64,000 nt of DNA from Bostrychus sinensis (lineage: Eukaryota > Chordata > Actinopteri > Gobiiformes > Eleotridae): assembly GCA_020698575.1 (NCBI GenBank), contig CM036242.1:9106624-9170623 (forward strand), written 5' to 3'. Of this stretch, positions 1-13,300 are shown in pieces. The notes below the pieces were generated by a model. That model was not told the DNA's origin. It did no database searches and saw only the letters and a program-made list of their open reading frames with translations. Positions within the stretch are counted from its first letter, which is position 1; every line of letters begins with the position of its first letter. The position numbers and the translations under genes were made by a program.

Positions 1-225
1 CAACATTCTTTACAGAGCTGGGATCCCCTTGGCTGGAATACACACCAGCTAACTTGGTCCCTTTGATGGCGGTATTTCCCTGGTCCAGGGAAAAAGCAGC
101 ACAAATTAAAAACACATGGAGTGGTTTTTCGTTCTCATACATACATACAGTAACACATGAGCGCTTGGCACATTCACTCATACATCAGCCTTGCCCATAT
201 CCGTACATCTCTGTCCAGGATACTC

Positions 226-248
226 AAAAAAAAAAAAAAAAAAAAAAA
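226..248. repeat. Poly(A)/poly(T) run
   Basis: 23 consecutive A on the plus strand, downstream of the proposed MYO9A poly(A) site. Confidence 0.9.
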
Positions 249-344
249 GATAAATATCTGACTTCAACTACCCAGCAGACACTGGTGTTCCGGCTTTGTA
301 CAGTATTTATACCTGTATATTATATGCTATAAAGAATTTCTGTG

Positions 345-851
345 ACATTAAAATTTATTAAATAAAAGAAAATAAATTTGTAATAACAAAGCAACCACTG
401 CTTATACTGATTGTTATGAACTGTAAACTCAGAAAGCAGCTAATATTGACTTCTTCTTATACACTGTAGTACACAGCTCCAGCTTTCTTGCTACGGAAAC
501 ATTCCCTGATGCTGAGTGGTCTTCCGTATTGTCCGACATTCCCTTTTCTCTGTCGTCCGTCCTGCTCAGTGCATCTCTGCTTGGCGCTGAGTAAAGAGCT
601 GCCAAGGCACAGTAAGAGCATGGGTGGCAGTTTTGTCTACCAATGAGAGTCCTGCCACTGACTTTTTGTCCTTTGCCCAAATATCTTCCACCTGTGACGG
701 TAAAACTGCTCCATGTGGCACTTGGGAACATTTCTTTGCAGATTAAAAAAGGCTAAGTGAGAGTGCTTTAAGGAGAGGACATTATCGCTGTATCAGCTCC
801 CATTGGCTGCCAGGGAGTTGGAGAGGGAGTGCTTTGGTGGCCCAGTGTCCT
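345..851 (-). other. myo9a: Probable MYO9A 3' UTR
   Basis: Sequence downstream of the stop codon on the minus strand up to a plausible poly(A) signal. No conserved coding signal is seen; short open frames here are chance. The true 3' end may lie beyond the window edge. Confidence 0.55.
354..359 (-). terminator. Candidate AATAAA polyadenylation signal
   Basis: AATAAA on the minus strand (TTTATT on plus), about 490 nt after the stop codon, followed by a CA dinucleotide about 15 nt downstream and T-rich DNA further on. Plausible cleavage site near 335-345. Confidence 0.45.
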
Positions 852-1336
852 TCATACCATGAACTCATTATTGCCGTATAATACTAGCTGCTGCTGTAAG
901 TCCGGAGGGTCCCTGCCGTGGCCGCCTCCATCTCGGGAGTGCCTCAGGGATGGATGTTTGCCCCCCTTGAGTTTCTGCTTGCCTTTCTCTGGATTGAACG
1001 TGCCTCTGCTAGTAAACTGCGGCCTTTCATCATATGTACTTTCTGGCTCCCCGGTAGGACTTAAATCTAGGACATCAGTGCGCGAGGTCTGGGCCTGGAC
1101 CAGGGATGGGCCCGGGGAGGTGGAGGAGGGAGACTTGGAGTGGAAGCGAAAACGTCGAGCGGTGGAGGAGGAGGAAGCTGATGAGGGATGGAAGTGTGAT
1201 GAGGAGGAGTAGGAGGAGACGCTGGAGCAGGAGTCCACTGAGTCCAGAGAGTCCGGCTGTCTCCGGAGGGTGCGCTGACGGGAGCTCCTACCATCGGACC
1301 TGCGCGGCCAGGGGGAGGTCAGGAGCGGGCCTCTCT
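852..1336 (-). CDS. myo9a: MYO9A last coding exon and stop
   Basis: 485 coding nt. It opens RGPLLTSPWPRRSDGRSSRQ, continues RQPDSLDSVDSCSSVSS and closes with ERPQFTSRGTFNPEKGKQKL, QQQLVLYGNNEFMV and TGA at 852-854. QFISRGTFNPEKGKQKLK and NNEFMV match the human C-terminus as recalled. The acceptor TGTGCAG at 1337 was chosen because it alone joins exon 40 in the correct frame; the closer CGCAG at 1300 gives a frame with no MYO9A similarity. The exon continues into the 3' UTR. Confidence 0.96.
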
Positions 1337-4300
1337 CTGCACATAAACAAATTTAACTAAACATAAATACCTCCAGACTCCTTAGTGTTGCATTAATGTG
1401 CAGTAAATGTAGCAGACTGTAAAACAATGTATTCTGAAGTAGTTAGCGCTGCACAAGCTAAAGGCTAGATGCTACTGCTATGTTATGCTGCTGTAGTTAC
1501 AGAACCATGGCAAACATGTCATGTACACAGTTTATCCATACATAATTTTGAGTATACTGCCACTTTTGATAAAATACTGTTTGAGTGAATGTCTAATCCA
1601 GGTTAGTATATTATATATGATAATAATATAATACAGTACCTGAGAAGTCCGAAAAGGTTCCTTCTGAGTCCACATTAAGGTTCTCTGAACTGTCTGCTGT
1701 ACCGATAGAGGCCTCTGACTCCAGAGTCTCATCATCTGAGGCCCGTGGTTCCAGAGCCAGCATCTCAAAAGTGAGCTCCTCTCTGTGGAAGCGCACACCG
1801 TCACATCACAACACATTCTAGTCTAGATACAAAAGGTTTCATTTGTAGCTGGGGTTATTTTGTATAAAGTGTGTACTTTTCTTTTTGCAGACTCTCGATT
1901 TGTTCTGTGAGCACTCTCTCCTCCTGTTGCATAGCTGCCTGCTGGTGCTCTGTCAGTTCAGAGTTGGCTGCTTCCTCGCTGCAGCTTGGCTCTATCACAG
2001 GGTTCTTCACAGGGGCCAGGCGGGGGCTCAGCTGAGGTGAAGAGCTGTGGTAATTCCCCCGCTGTGTGTGGAACAAAGTTAGTTGTTAGCTAGCTGAAAA
2101 TAAGAACAAGACATTCTAATTCACGTTAACACTGCATGATAACACTCGCCTGGCCAGCTAAACCTAGTGACTTCATGGTGACGTAAAGTGGGTCTGGAAC
2201 ACTTCTCATACAAACAATTCCACCAAAATCAATCCTACCTGACTAACCACAGCGTTTTATCTAAAGTAAGGCAGGCAGTTTACAATTTGTTACTAATTAA
2301 TGCATGTTTTGTGTATTGATATGGACTATTCTTGAGTATTCTGTGTACTTCTTTGAATTCTGATTATGCTACATTGTCTATCCAGTTGTAATTAGATTTA
2401 TGTGTCTATTTATCCCTCTGCAATACAATAATTTGAACTGAGAAGGTTAATACTAATACTAATACTAATAAAAATACTAATACTAGGATGGCTGACCAGG
2501 CTGCGTAACTGCATACATGTCACAAAATGGCTGACACACCAAAAAGATACACACTTTACCTTTTTAGCTGTATTTGGCTGCATAGCAAAATGCAAAAGCA
2601 AAAAACAGCTTGATGAGCATTAATTGAATTTATTTTATTGAAAAAAAAAAGGCTGTGCATCTGCTTCTCTCCAAACACTAATAATATATCACTACCATTG
2701 CCAAAGAGCTTTTACCTTTTAAGATACTGTAGCTAATGTCAAACGCACAGCAGAAGTACTTCCAAACTAATTTTATTACAGTATATAGCTCACGTAACTA
2801 TCAAATAGCTGTAAAACGGGCAAAACAACATCAAAGACGTGACCAGAGACAGATCAGCGGTGAGGTTATGGGCATGCTTTGGAGATGGATGACATTTATA
2901 TCTGAGAGATGGAGGTGTACACTGACTGGTATCACAACAGCATCACTGCTTTAGGGATGTGTCCATGCGGTGTATACATACCAGAGTGCGTGCTATACTC
3001 ATGAATCTAACTGCTATTAGTACAGGTTTCTGGGTAAAGGAAAGGACATGTTAGGGAGAGGAGCAAAACCTAAGAGAAAGGAATGTCAGGGTGGCATGGC
3101 ACTGAAAATAGATTTTAAAGGCAAGTGAGGGTTGGCTAGGGCCCTGTACTAAGAAGCAGGTGGTTAACAAGGTAGGTTATCACAAAGCTGGTTCACTTTG
3201 TAATAGCGTAGATTTCGGCTTACAGTGAGTACAGAAAGTATTCAGAACCCCCTTCAATTTTTCACTCTTTGTCATATTGCAGCCATTTGCTAAAATCAGT
3301 TAAGTTCATTTTTTTCCTCATTAATGTACACACAGCACCCCATATTGACAGAGAAACACAAAATTGTAGGATTTTTTGCAGAATTATTAAAAAAGAAAAG
3401 AAAATATCACACGGCCATAAGTATTCAGACCCTTTGCTGTGACCCTCATATATCTTTTTATTTTATTTATTTATATGGGACAGCGTGTATTAATGAACAG
3501 CAGCTGTAAATACACTGGATTATAGCTCAGAGCTAATTTCCATCCGTAGTCCCCACTCACTCACTCACATTCACACCGGCTTCCTGGTGTTCCCCAGCGG
3601 TCTCCCATCCAGGAACTGACCAGGCCCTACCCTGCTTAGCTTCCGAGGTCTGAGGGGATCGGGCCAAAATATGGTCTAACTCGGGTGCTGATCATCTTTG
3701 AGATGGTTCTTCACCTTCATTGGAGTCCAGCTGTGTTTAATTAAACTGATTGGACTTATTAGGATTAGGATTAGGAAGGCCACACACCTGTCTGTATAAG
3801 ACCTTACAGCTCACAGTGCAGCTCAGTGCACAATTTTGTGTTTTTCTGTCAATATGGGGTGCTGTGTGTACATTAATGAAGAAAAAAAAAAGAACTTAAA
3901 TGATTTTGGCAAATGCTGCAATATAAGAGTGAAAAATTTAAGGGGGTCTGAATACTTTGCGTACCCACTGTATCTTACACCACGAGCTGACTTCTTTTGT
4001 GATGGGTTCTGTGATGTTCACAAACTTCCAAAAATCTGTCTCGTCAGGCTCAAACTTACCAGCTTCATTCATTCTATTGTTAGCTGTTCATGTTATTCCT
4101 TTTTTAGAAATATTTTAAGATTATATACTTTCTGACAACTCTTCCTTATATATATATTAATGCATATACAGTTTTTGTGCAGTTTTGTGTTAATCTATGT
4201 AATAACTATCTCCAATTTGTCAATCCAAGGAAAAAACAAGGGTTAACTTAACTAGATATTAACGCTGCTTATCCAGACTGGTAATGTTTTAACCAGAGAG

Positions 4301-7300
4301 GAGAGACAGGGTTGGTTCTGCTAGCTTCATAGTACAGAGACCTGAGCCTTTGTAGGTAAATGCTTGTAAAGAATGCTTTCGTATGAGCAGTCAGACCTCA
4401 TAACACAGCATGAATTATTTTATTTAATCTCACCATTGAGCGCCGTATAAGTGTCAGTCTGCACTTGGCCTTATTTTCAGCAAACTCCAGAGTGTTGATG
4501 TCCTTTAGTCGAACTTTGTATTTGTTCATCTGTTCACAAATGATAAGTTCTACACACCTAAAATAGAAAAAGGGCAAACAGTTAATGCAAATGGGAAAAT
4601 AATGCAACAATATATTTTTGTATGTTAGCTCATCTTACGCTGTTGTTTTGCCGATGTCCTGAACACTTTGCAGAGGGTCGATGGTGTCTGGACAGCGCAG
4701 GATACAAGGGGCAAAGACTATAGCCAAGGCATTAGCCGACATACGATTGGTGTCTTCTTGTAGTGCAATTCTAGAAGAATGAGATGGATATGAGAAAACT
4801 CTTTTAACCCTCCTACACCCCTAAGACATTTTTTGATGTTTTGCACCTGTTTTTTGAGGATAACTTTTGCTGTGTTGATTCAAATGATATAGGTTTTGAC
4901 TCAGGTGTGTATTTTTGGATACATTTTTAAATCCTCTTAAAAATGTGTCACACCTTTACCCCTAAGACATTTTTTTGTGTCATTGACCCCATTAAAACTG
5001 TCACTGCAATGTAATTTCACATTTTTTTCATGTATTTCATGGATTCATTGGAATTGGAATTTTAGTTTTTATTGTTTTTTTTACTAGGTGACGCCATTTC
5101 CCAAATATGGAAGACAGATGTATAAATCTGGAGATGGCCACATTAGTGTTTGTATAAATGATCAAGCCTACAAGGCAAATAAAACACATTTTTTGAATTA
5201 AACTGATTTGGGTGTGTTTTACGGTTGTCATAAATTGGTGTGAAGGTGTTTGTTGAGAAATTAGTTTGTGTTTGCGTGAGCACAAATCCAAAATGTAGTT
5301 CTTACAGAGATGTGCACATCAGGGCAAAGTAGAAAAAGTGCCCAGACTGAGCAGAGCCTTGTTTGTGCTGGATGTGAATGCACCACATAAACTGGAATTT
5401 AACGGGTTAAATTTCATAAACAGAAATAATTTTTGCTCTGTATGATGAGGACTGAAGTTAATCATTGCAACCATGAAAAAAAATTGGAATTATTGACTAT
5501 TAGAAATTTTTCCTATGGCAGTCTTTATTGGTGCGTTTTTTGTGATTAGGGCCAAAGGTGAGACTGAAAAGTTAGGGCTGTAGGAGAGTTAAAGCTATAT
5601 ACATTCATATTTGACTGAACTTGAATAGAAATACTTACCTGACGAGATGAAAAATGAGCCGTTCCAGCGTGTTCAGATGAGTCCTGCTTAACTGGTCAAT
5701 TACTGAATATACGCCTCTGACCATTTCCTTTTTATCTTGTAAACCTGGAAAACACAAGAGAAATAGCAACTTTACTCTTTTGTCTCTGTATGTGCCTGGT
5801 CACACTCTGCAGTGATGGGAAAGAAATGGTTTTTTTCTTGTGAACTGTAAGACCTTTTTAAGACTTTTTAATGCCACTTAGAATAAAATGTTATGCCAAG
5901 ATTGCCGGCAAAAGAACAATTATCTGTATACATTTTACACAAATAAAATAACAATATTACTCTCTGAAACTCTTTTGTTTTACTTTAAAAGTCTAATAAA
6001 TGTGAAATGACTCCAGTTTTGCATTAAAATCTCAAAACAGAATGATAAATTTCAGTGGTAACAACATTTATTGTATTGTGGAGATGTTTTTTGCAACAAA
6101 TTTGCCTATGGCTGGAAGATTACATAGCCCATATAAACAGACTTAGCTTTCAAAAACTAAATAAAGGCACTTTTGAGTGGGTGACTGGTAAAACTCTGTT
6201 GTTACCTACAAACATATCTTGACTTAGATGTTCCAATTTGACAATTTAAGACCTACATGAACAATAGTTAATACCTGCCCATACGTTTTAATACTTTTAA
6301 GGCATTTATTTTGGTAACATCAAATTTAATACATTTTTAATAATTTTTTAAGACCTTTGAGTGACTTTGCGACCTACCCATGGCGCGTATAAACTCCTCA
6401 TACAGTTCAAATGTCATGAGAGGATTAGGCAGATCTCTCAGCCACTGCTTGAACACACTCGCGATGACATGGATGTTGTAGTCGTCCAAACTGGTGCTGT
6501 CCACGTCTGTGCAGAAAAACACAATCAAGATAAACTTTACACTGATCATCATGTTATAATTCATTTGAACTCAGGGTATTATGTTTTTCTACCTGTATCC
6601 AGTCCTTGCTTCAGTTCCTTAATTTTATTAGTGGAGCCAGATTTGCGGTAGATTCCCTCCGTGTACAGGCCGTGCATCTCGATGTAGTTCATGAGTTTCT
6701 CCACCACCATTGGCACAGCGCGCTCATCACTGGTCAGACGGGAAACTTCAACTCCAAACTGTCTGGAGGAGAGCTCAGGGTCGAACTGCACATCATTACA
6801 AAAAGAAACCTAGTTAGACGGCTACAATTTCAATCAATAGCCACAATAGACCCTTTTCACATGACGTCAGACAACTTCCGTTTTGAGACGATGGGATGTA
6901 TCTTCATTTCCGGTGCCGCGCTTCTCCCATAAGAAATTCACCCAGACTTTTTTAAAATTGCCATTTACAAGTTTACACAATATACAGCGATTTTCAAATG
7001 AATATTTACCCACAAAACGTTCAAAACTTGTGAAAGGATATTAATTCTTCAACGAAGGATACTTGGATTATGAAGTGAGTGCTTTGTTATGTAGCTAGAT
7101 AGCATTAGCAACATGGCTAAGTGATCGAGCTGCGCTATAAAACAGTGTTAGATCATGTCATGATCTGAGTTTATCTGAATATTTGACAATCTGCTTATCA
7201 GGAAATACCACTGGATAGTACTACAGTATATTTTCATTTAGTAAAGCTAAGCATTAACAACTACTAGCTTTAGCTACAAGACAAAACACGTACCTTCATA

Positions 7301-10300
7301 ATCAAATAAGTAACCTTCAATGAAAATGTATATCCTTTTTTGAGTTTTGACCGTTTTGTCAGTGAATTTTCATCAGCAAATCTCTGTACATCATGTAGCC
7401 TTATATTTGGCAAATTTTTAAGACTCCGAGTAAATTCCATACTGGCGAGCAGCAGCACTGGAAATGAAGATACATCCCATCGTCTCAAAACGGAAGTTGT
7501 CTGACGTCATCATGAAAAGGGCCTATAACTACACCCACTCTCCCAAATTAAATCTGCAAGTGTAAAATGATACCTGGATAAGCTTATTGTGTTATTATGT
7601 GTTATGATCATCAATAATTGTATAAATTGTACTGTAACTTTGGTTTGAAAGTGTGTTGTGTAAAATGCAGCGTACTGTTGATAGAAATGGATTGAACTGA
7701 AGTTGATATTAGGTCCCCGAGCTGACAAACTGATCATTTCTAAAAGAGAAGCACAATCATGTCTCTTTTTGCATGCAGGTTTAAACAAAAATGATTTTGC
7801 TTGTTCAGAAACAACTGCATGTCCCAACAAGGCCACCATAGCTGATCATTTCACTTACAAAATGTGTGTGAAATAGAGACATTGGATTCAAATTTGCACA
7901 TTAGCCACCAGATGTCACCAAATGCAGTAGTAACAGTGGAAAATACAATCTAAAAATGTATGTAATCACCTACCTTCCTACTTGAGGCCCAAGTTAATTT
8001 ATCCTTAAACAGAGACAATGTCTATAGCCTCTAAACTGCAGGCCTCAGTAGTGCTATGTTATGTTAGCATAGCATCTAAACCTTATGAGAGGCTGCTTTA
8101 GAGCTGTACTTCAAAGCATTATGTTTGTATTGTATTGTATATTGTTAGTATTTTAACTACTGTTTTCAGTCAGTCTTTGCCAAAAAGAAAATGTCACTAT
8201 ATTTAAACAGTGCTTACATTTGATCCATACTGTGCTGTTGTAAATTATGGTCCCACTTTACATTTCATGCCACATGCTGTTCTAGTGTGGCCCACCTCCA
8301 ATACACAGATTCTAATGTGAAAGCTGACTGTTTGGATTTACTGCCTCTAAACTGAGTTTGGGATAGCACCAACTACCAACTGAGGAGCACAATCAATGTC
8401 ATGTGACGGTGTTGTATGTGGGGTTGTGTAAACTAATGTGAACGTACCTTCTTACTGCATTTCGTGGTCATCTTCTGGCAGCACTTTCGGTGGCAGGCGT
8501 AGCGGCACACTGGAGAAACACAGACATCCAACAGCTCATTCCCATTGTCCACACAAAAACAATTCCTCCTCATCATTCAGCAATAATTTAAACAACAAAA
8601 AAACACAATTGCTCCAGAAACCAAAGGCGAACTGGCAGGTATGAAGAAAACATCCTGTGTGCAAAGAAAGGACGAACTGTGTGGCCAAATCTCAGGAGCC
8701 AGAGCGCAGACCCCATGAGTCCAGTTGAAAACAATCTGATTAGGGCCGGGAGGGGGAGGGGCCCAGTGCGAGAGGCCAGAGCCAACAGAATGCTAAAGCA
8801 CTCGGCGAGCATTTAAGGTCATAAAAAATGAGCATGAAATCCATTACATAACTTTTTTATGGCCAATTAATTTAATAGAACAAGTATGCATTTTATTGTT
8901 CAATATTAATATACTAAGATGAAAAGAACTGTACGTATTATCTTCTGAAAATGTCAAGTTAATTCGACAACTTATTTGTTTTACCTTTATTTAAAGCAAC
9001 ACCATGTCCTTTTGTTAATTTGCAGACTAGTACCTGGCCTGCGCTGTTCTATCCTTGTGTTAATACTGTATGTAGTTCATAAATGTAAGCTGTATGACAT
9101 CAGAAAATAATTATTTTTTAAAGCTAAGCACTTTATACGTTGAGGGCTACTGTATGTATTTCATGGTAAAAAGTTACATAATACTTTAACCAGGAAATCC
9201 CTTTGAGGTAGCTAATCTCTTTTTCGAGGGAGTCCTGGTCCATAAGGGAGCTACATGTTTGTCAGTGGTAGAGGGAATACAAGCACTTAAAAAAACAGTC
9301 GCTTTCTATTGTGCAGCCTAAAACATGACAATAACTTTAAAGGGGTCACATTATACTTTTTTTTAGGCTTTATGAAATAATTTTGGACATCTTTGGACTA
9401 GTATTTCACAATTTACAACTCAAAATAATGTATGGAAAAGGTTTTCTTTTGAGGGGTTACTTTGACTTTGTAGAGAATGTTTGAATTAAGTCTGTCGCCC
9501 CCTGCTGGCAATGATGGGGAATAGACAGAGCATAAAATGTCTATTTAGGACGGCTATTAGGCAGGGCTGTAATTGCCCAAAGAAATTGTTAGTCGACCGA
9601 AGTTATGCCCAGTACAGCGATTAATCGACTAAAAGAAAATGTGGAGGGACTTACAAGTCTTACACAAAAAAGTGATTTTACATTAATTAGGTGATGCAAT
9701 ATTTACAAAAAATGAATGTAAAACACACTGTTATTGAAAAACCATCTGTTATATTAAGTAAAATAAAAAATAAAAGTTATAAAGTTGTAAATTAGACTCG
9801 CTTCCTTAATACAAAGAGTGGATGCAACTAATCGACCAATCAAATTTTAGTCGACTAAGACCTCACCGACCGATTAATCGACTAAGCGACCAAAGTCTGT
9901 CAGCCCTACTCAGGAACATGATGATAACAGATAGATAAATGACATAGTGACAGAAATCTGAGAGCTGAAATGATCTGAACAACTCTGGTGGCAGTGGCCT
10001 GGTTTCTCACGTCTGCATAGAGTCGTGAGACCAAGCGGTTTCACGGCAGCGGCTCAGCATGCAGGATTACTCAAACATGCATAAATGAAACATAATACTA
10101 CTCCAGCTATGTGTTTAGGGTGCAAGCAACATTATAACATGGTTGAAAGCGCAAAAAAGTTGATTTAGGGACCTTGAGTGATTTCATGGCTACGAGTGAT
10201 ATGAAGACACTTTAAAACCTACTGTTGCCTCCCAAGCAAATGTGTTTTTATGCACCATAAAATGACTAAATAACAATCTACTCCAATGACTGTGAAGTCT

Positions 10301-13300
10301 CTCCGTCAACAAAAAGTTTAAAAAGAAGTCATCTGGACTTGGTTTTCAAAGGCAAAAATTTTTGCCTGATGAAGGCCCAGTGCCGAAACGTTGCCATGCC
10401 TCACCTGTAAATAAATCTCACCTTTGCAAGTTCGACAGTGTGCCAAATTTGGTACTTAAAAGTCGTCTTATACCTGCTATGTAACACACTTGTACTGTAG
10501 AAGCATTGTTAGTTGTTCTTAAAGTGTGTTTTCACTGGCCCTATTTGCAGCCATAATACATAACGCAAAATGTGTGCCATTGATCCTGTCTGCTTCTCCA
10601 AACTGGGAACGTGCTGAATGAGTTCCTCCTACAGCTACCTCTATCATCTGGCTATGGAAAAAAGGCAACACATCACTGACCTGGTTTTAACCAAAAAAGC
10701 ACTGCTGAAATGCTAAATTTGGCTTATTGTTAGCACATTTAAACACTGAAAGCAAGGGTTTAAAAGGACTGAGATTAGCAGCTAAGTCAACCTTAGAAAA
10801 GCACTTATTAGGGTAAAAGGAGGCTAATCCAAAAACCTGCTGGAAACAATGGAACTGAACTTACACTCCAAGAGGGAACAGCATATACAGACTGACCCTG
10901 AATGACTGTCATTTTGTGTGACTTTTAGAGCATATTCCATTGTATCATCTCACAAAATAGTTTTATCTGACAACAGTGCCACGTCTTCATACTCCACACA
11001 GTATCTTTTCAGTGACATTTAAATCTCCAGCCTCAGTGGTTTAAGAGTTTTTTTTGGGGGGGTAGGAGTCAGGATCAGTGCTCACATTTGCAGACACAAG
11101 CTCGGTCCATCATCCAGATAAGAGAGGAGCAGTATTCACAGTACGTGGGGATACTATACTGGGTCGACTTGAAGATGTGGCCGTTATGTTCCTCCACCTG
11201 CACACATTCATTTTAAAGTGGTACATTTAAAAAGGCATGTCATGAAAAGGCCTTGTAAATGTAAGTGAATGCACCTCTACTTACAATGTCAGTGTCCTTC
11301 TTTCTCCGTTTCTTACGCTCAGTTTTTGCCACCTGCTGTAAAAAAAAAGACAGAAAGTGCTATTTTCAGTCTCTAAAAGATAAATTACAAGCATGTATTG
11401 ACAAACTTTTGTGGTCTGGACAAACTAACAACTCAACAAACGATAAGACAAACATGACTTTTAGCATACTGTATTTTCCAAAAGGGAGAAAAAGCACTGT
11501 GCAAATGCTCATAATGTATTTTACTGCCAATAAAACTGCACTTTGAGAGACAAATAGTGTAGTGATGAGGAGGAAGCCATGCTACCTTGCTGACTGTGCT
11601 GTCCAGAGGCTTGTATTCAGTCATGAACTCATCGAGGAACACCTTGAAGGTATTGACCCAGACTCTGACCGGAGACTCGCTCCAGTCCCTCTGCTCCTGC
11701 CTCATGGTCTTCTCCAGGATGTGTTCAAACAGAGCGTACAGGTCTTTGTACCTGATGTTTTTACAATCGTCCACCTGAATAATGTGAGAAAGAAGCAACA
11801 TGAGAGGGTATAGATTACGTATTTCATTTTTTAGATGGGATTATGGGTTTAAAGGGAGTTTAAAGAGGTTAGACAACACATACCGCCAGAGCTGTGGAGT
11901 AGGAGATGAAGATATTTAGGCGGAATTCTTTCAGAGCCTTTTTGAAAACAACATCCACCATGGTGTCCTTTTTGCTGTCTTCAGTTTCCAAATCATTTAT
12001 CTAAAAAGAATTGCACAAATACACTGAAATAAAACTGACATACTGACATGGGACTGACAAAGAACAGTTTTAAGGGCTATCACAATCTAAGGAAGTTAAA
12101 ATAGTAGTAAGCTCATTATAAACACAATATTGTGATTCTGTTAAACTGTGATTCCACAAGATTCAGCCCTGTTAATGGCCTATTGGCTTGCAGTGGCAAA
12201 CCAGAGGGAATTGTATTATAAAACACTGCTGTTCTAAATCGTTAAAATGGGCAATCTCTGTGCTGTTTCTGTTTTAGTGATGTACACCTCTGAGTGTCAG
12301 CTGTTCTGTTCATTTGTTGCTGGTAAGTTGTTTCTGGGCAGATGAATGGCGTGAATGTGAAGCTGTTGAAAACATTTTACCAAACTTCTTTAGAGACCAC
12401 AGGAAGATGGTAGGCTAATGTTATGCTAGCAGCCCATAGGTGGAATAAACATAGGAGCCAACTAAAACCGGTGTTTATGAGTGCATCGTAAATTTCCCTG
12501 AAACAGCTTAGGCATTCATTTGAATAAAATAGGCTACTGCTTGTTCTTAAATTTTACTTATTTCATTTTTTAATTAAGATTTATATTAATCATAGTATAG
12601 CATGCAAGAGCGGTACTTGGATGTGACGAGTTTGTTGAAATGATGTCCTTTTGGTGCTCTTCAGTGTAGGGATCAGCATCAACACTGGTAAAAAAGCAGG
12701 AAACTGAGGCACTCAAAAAGATAGAAATTATTAAAAGGCCATTATTATCACATGGAGTGCCTCAGTTTCCTGCTTTTTTATATTAATCATATTTTAGATA
12801 AAATGATTACTAACATAATGCAGCCTATAATGTGAATACAATTGTCCAAATGTTTCAAAACAGAATCATTATTGTTCTTAATTAGTTAGACCAGATAAAT
12901 AAGCAGAATCAATAAGAGTAGTAATACCAACAATACCCATCCTTATATGACAGTTGTACTGATAACAATAGCTGTGGACGTACAGGTGGAAAAAAAAGGT
13001 GAGTGCAACCAAAAGCCAAGGTCAGTCACAATAATGACTATATCTACTTATTGTTCAGTGTGTAAAAAATGAAAGATTGTGGTTTTCTGGACCCAGTATT
13101 TCCTTCTGTACTTTTGTTTGCAAAAGTGGGGGACTTTTTTCAACCAGCGATCTCCTCTCTGTGGTATAACAACATAAATGTGATGTATGAGCTGTTAACT
13201 CGCTCTTTCTATTGGAGTTGGGCCAGAGACTACAGATGAAGTCGAGACTTTGCACAAACCATGGACTTTTATTTGCCTCTTCGTGAACGCAACAAATGTA

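Noticed and set aside
1067..1294. Alternative frame of the last exon (MVGAPVSAPS...)
   Set aside because: It would be reached by the CGCAG acceptor at 1300, but it shows no MYO9A similarity and misses the conserved C-terminus. The TGTGCAG acceptor at 1337 gives the right frame.
3584..3677. Functional 5S rRNA gene
   Set aside because: Only the middle and 3' parts resemble 5S, the 5' third is diverged, no terminator T-run is in place, and it is fused to a SINE-like body.
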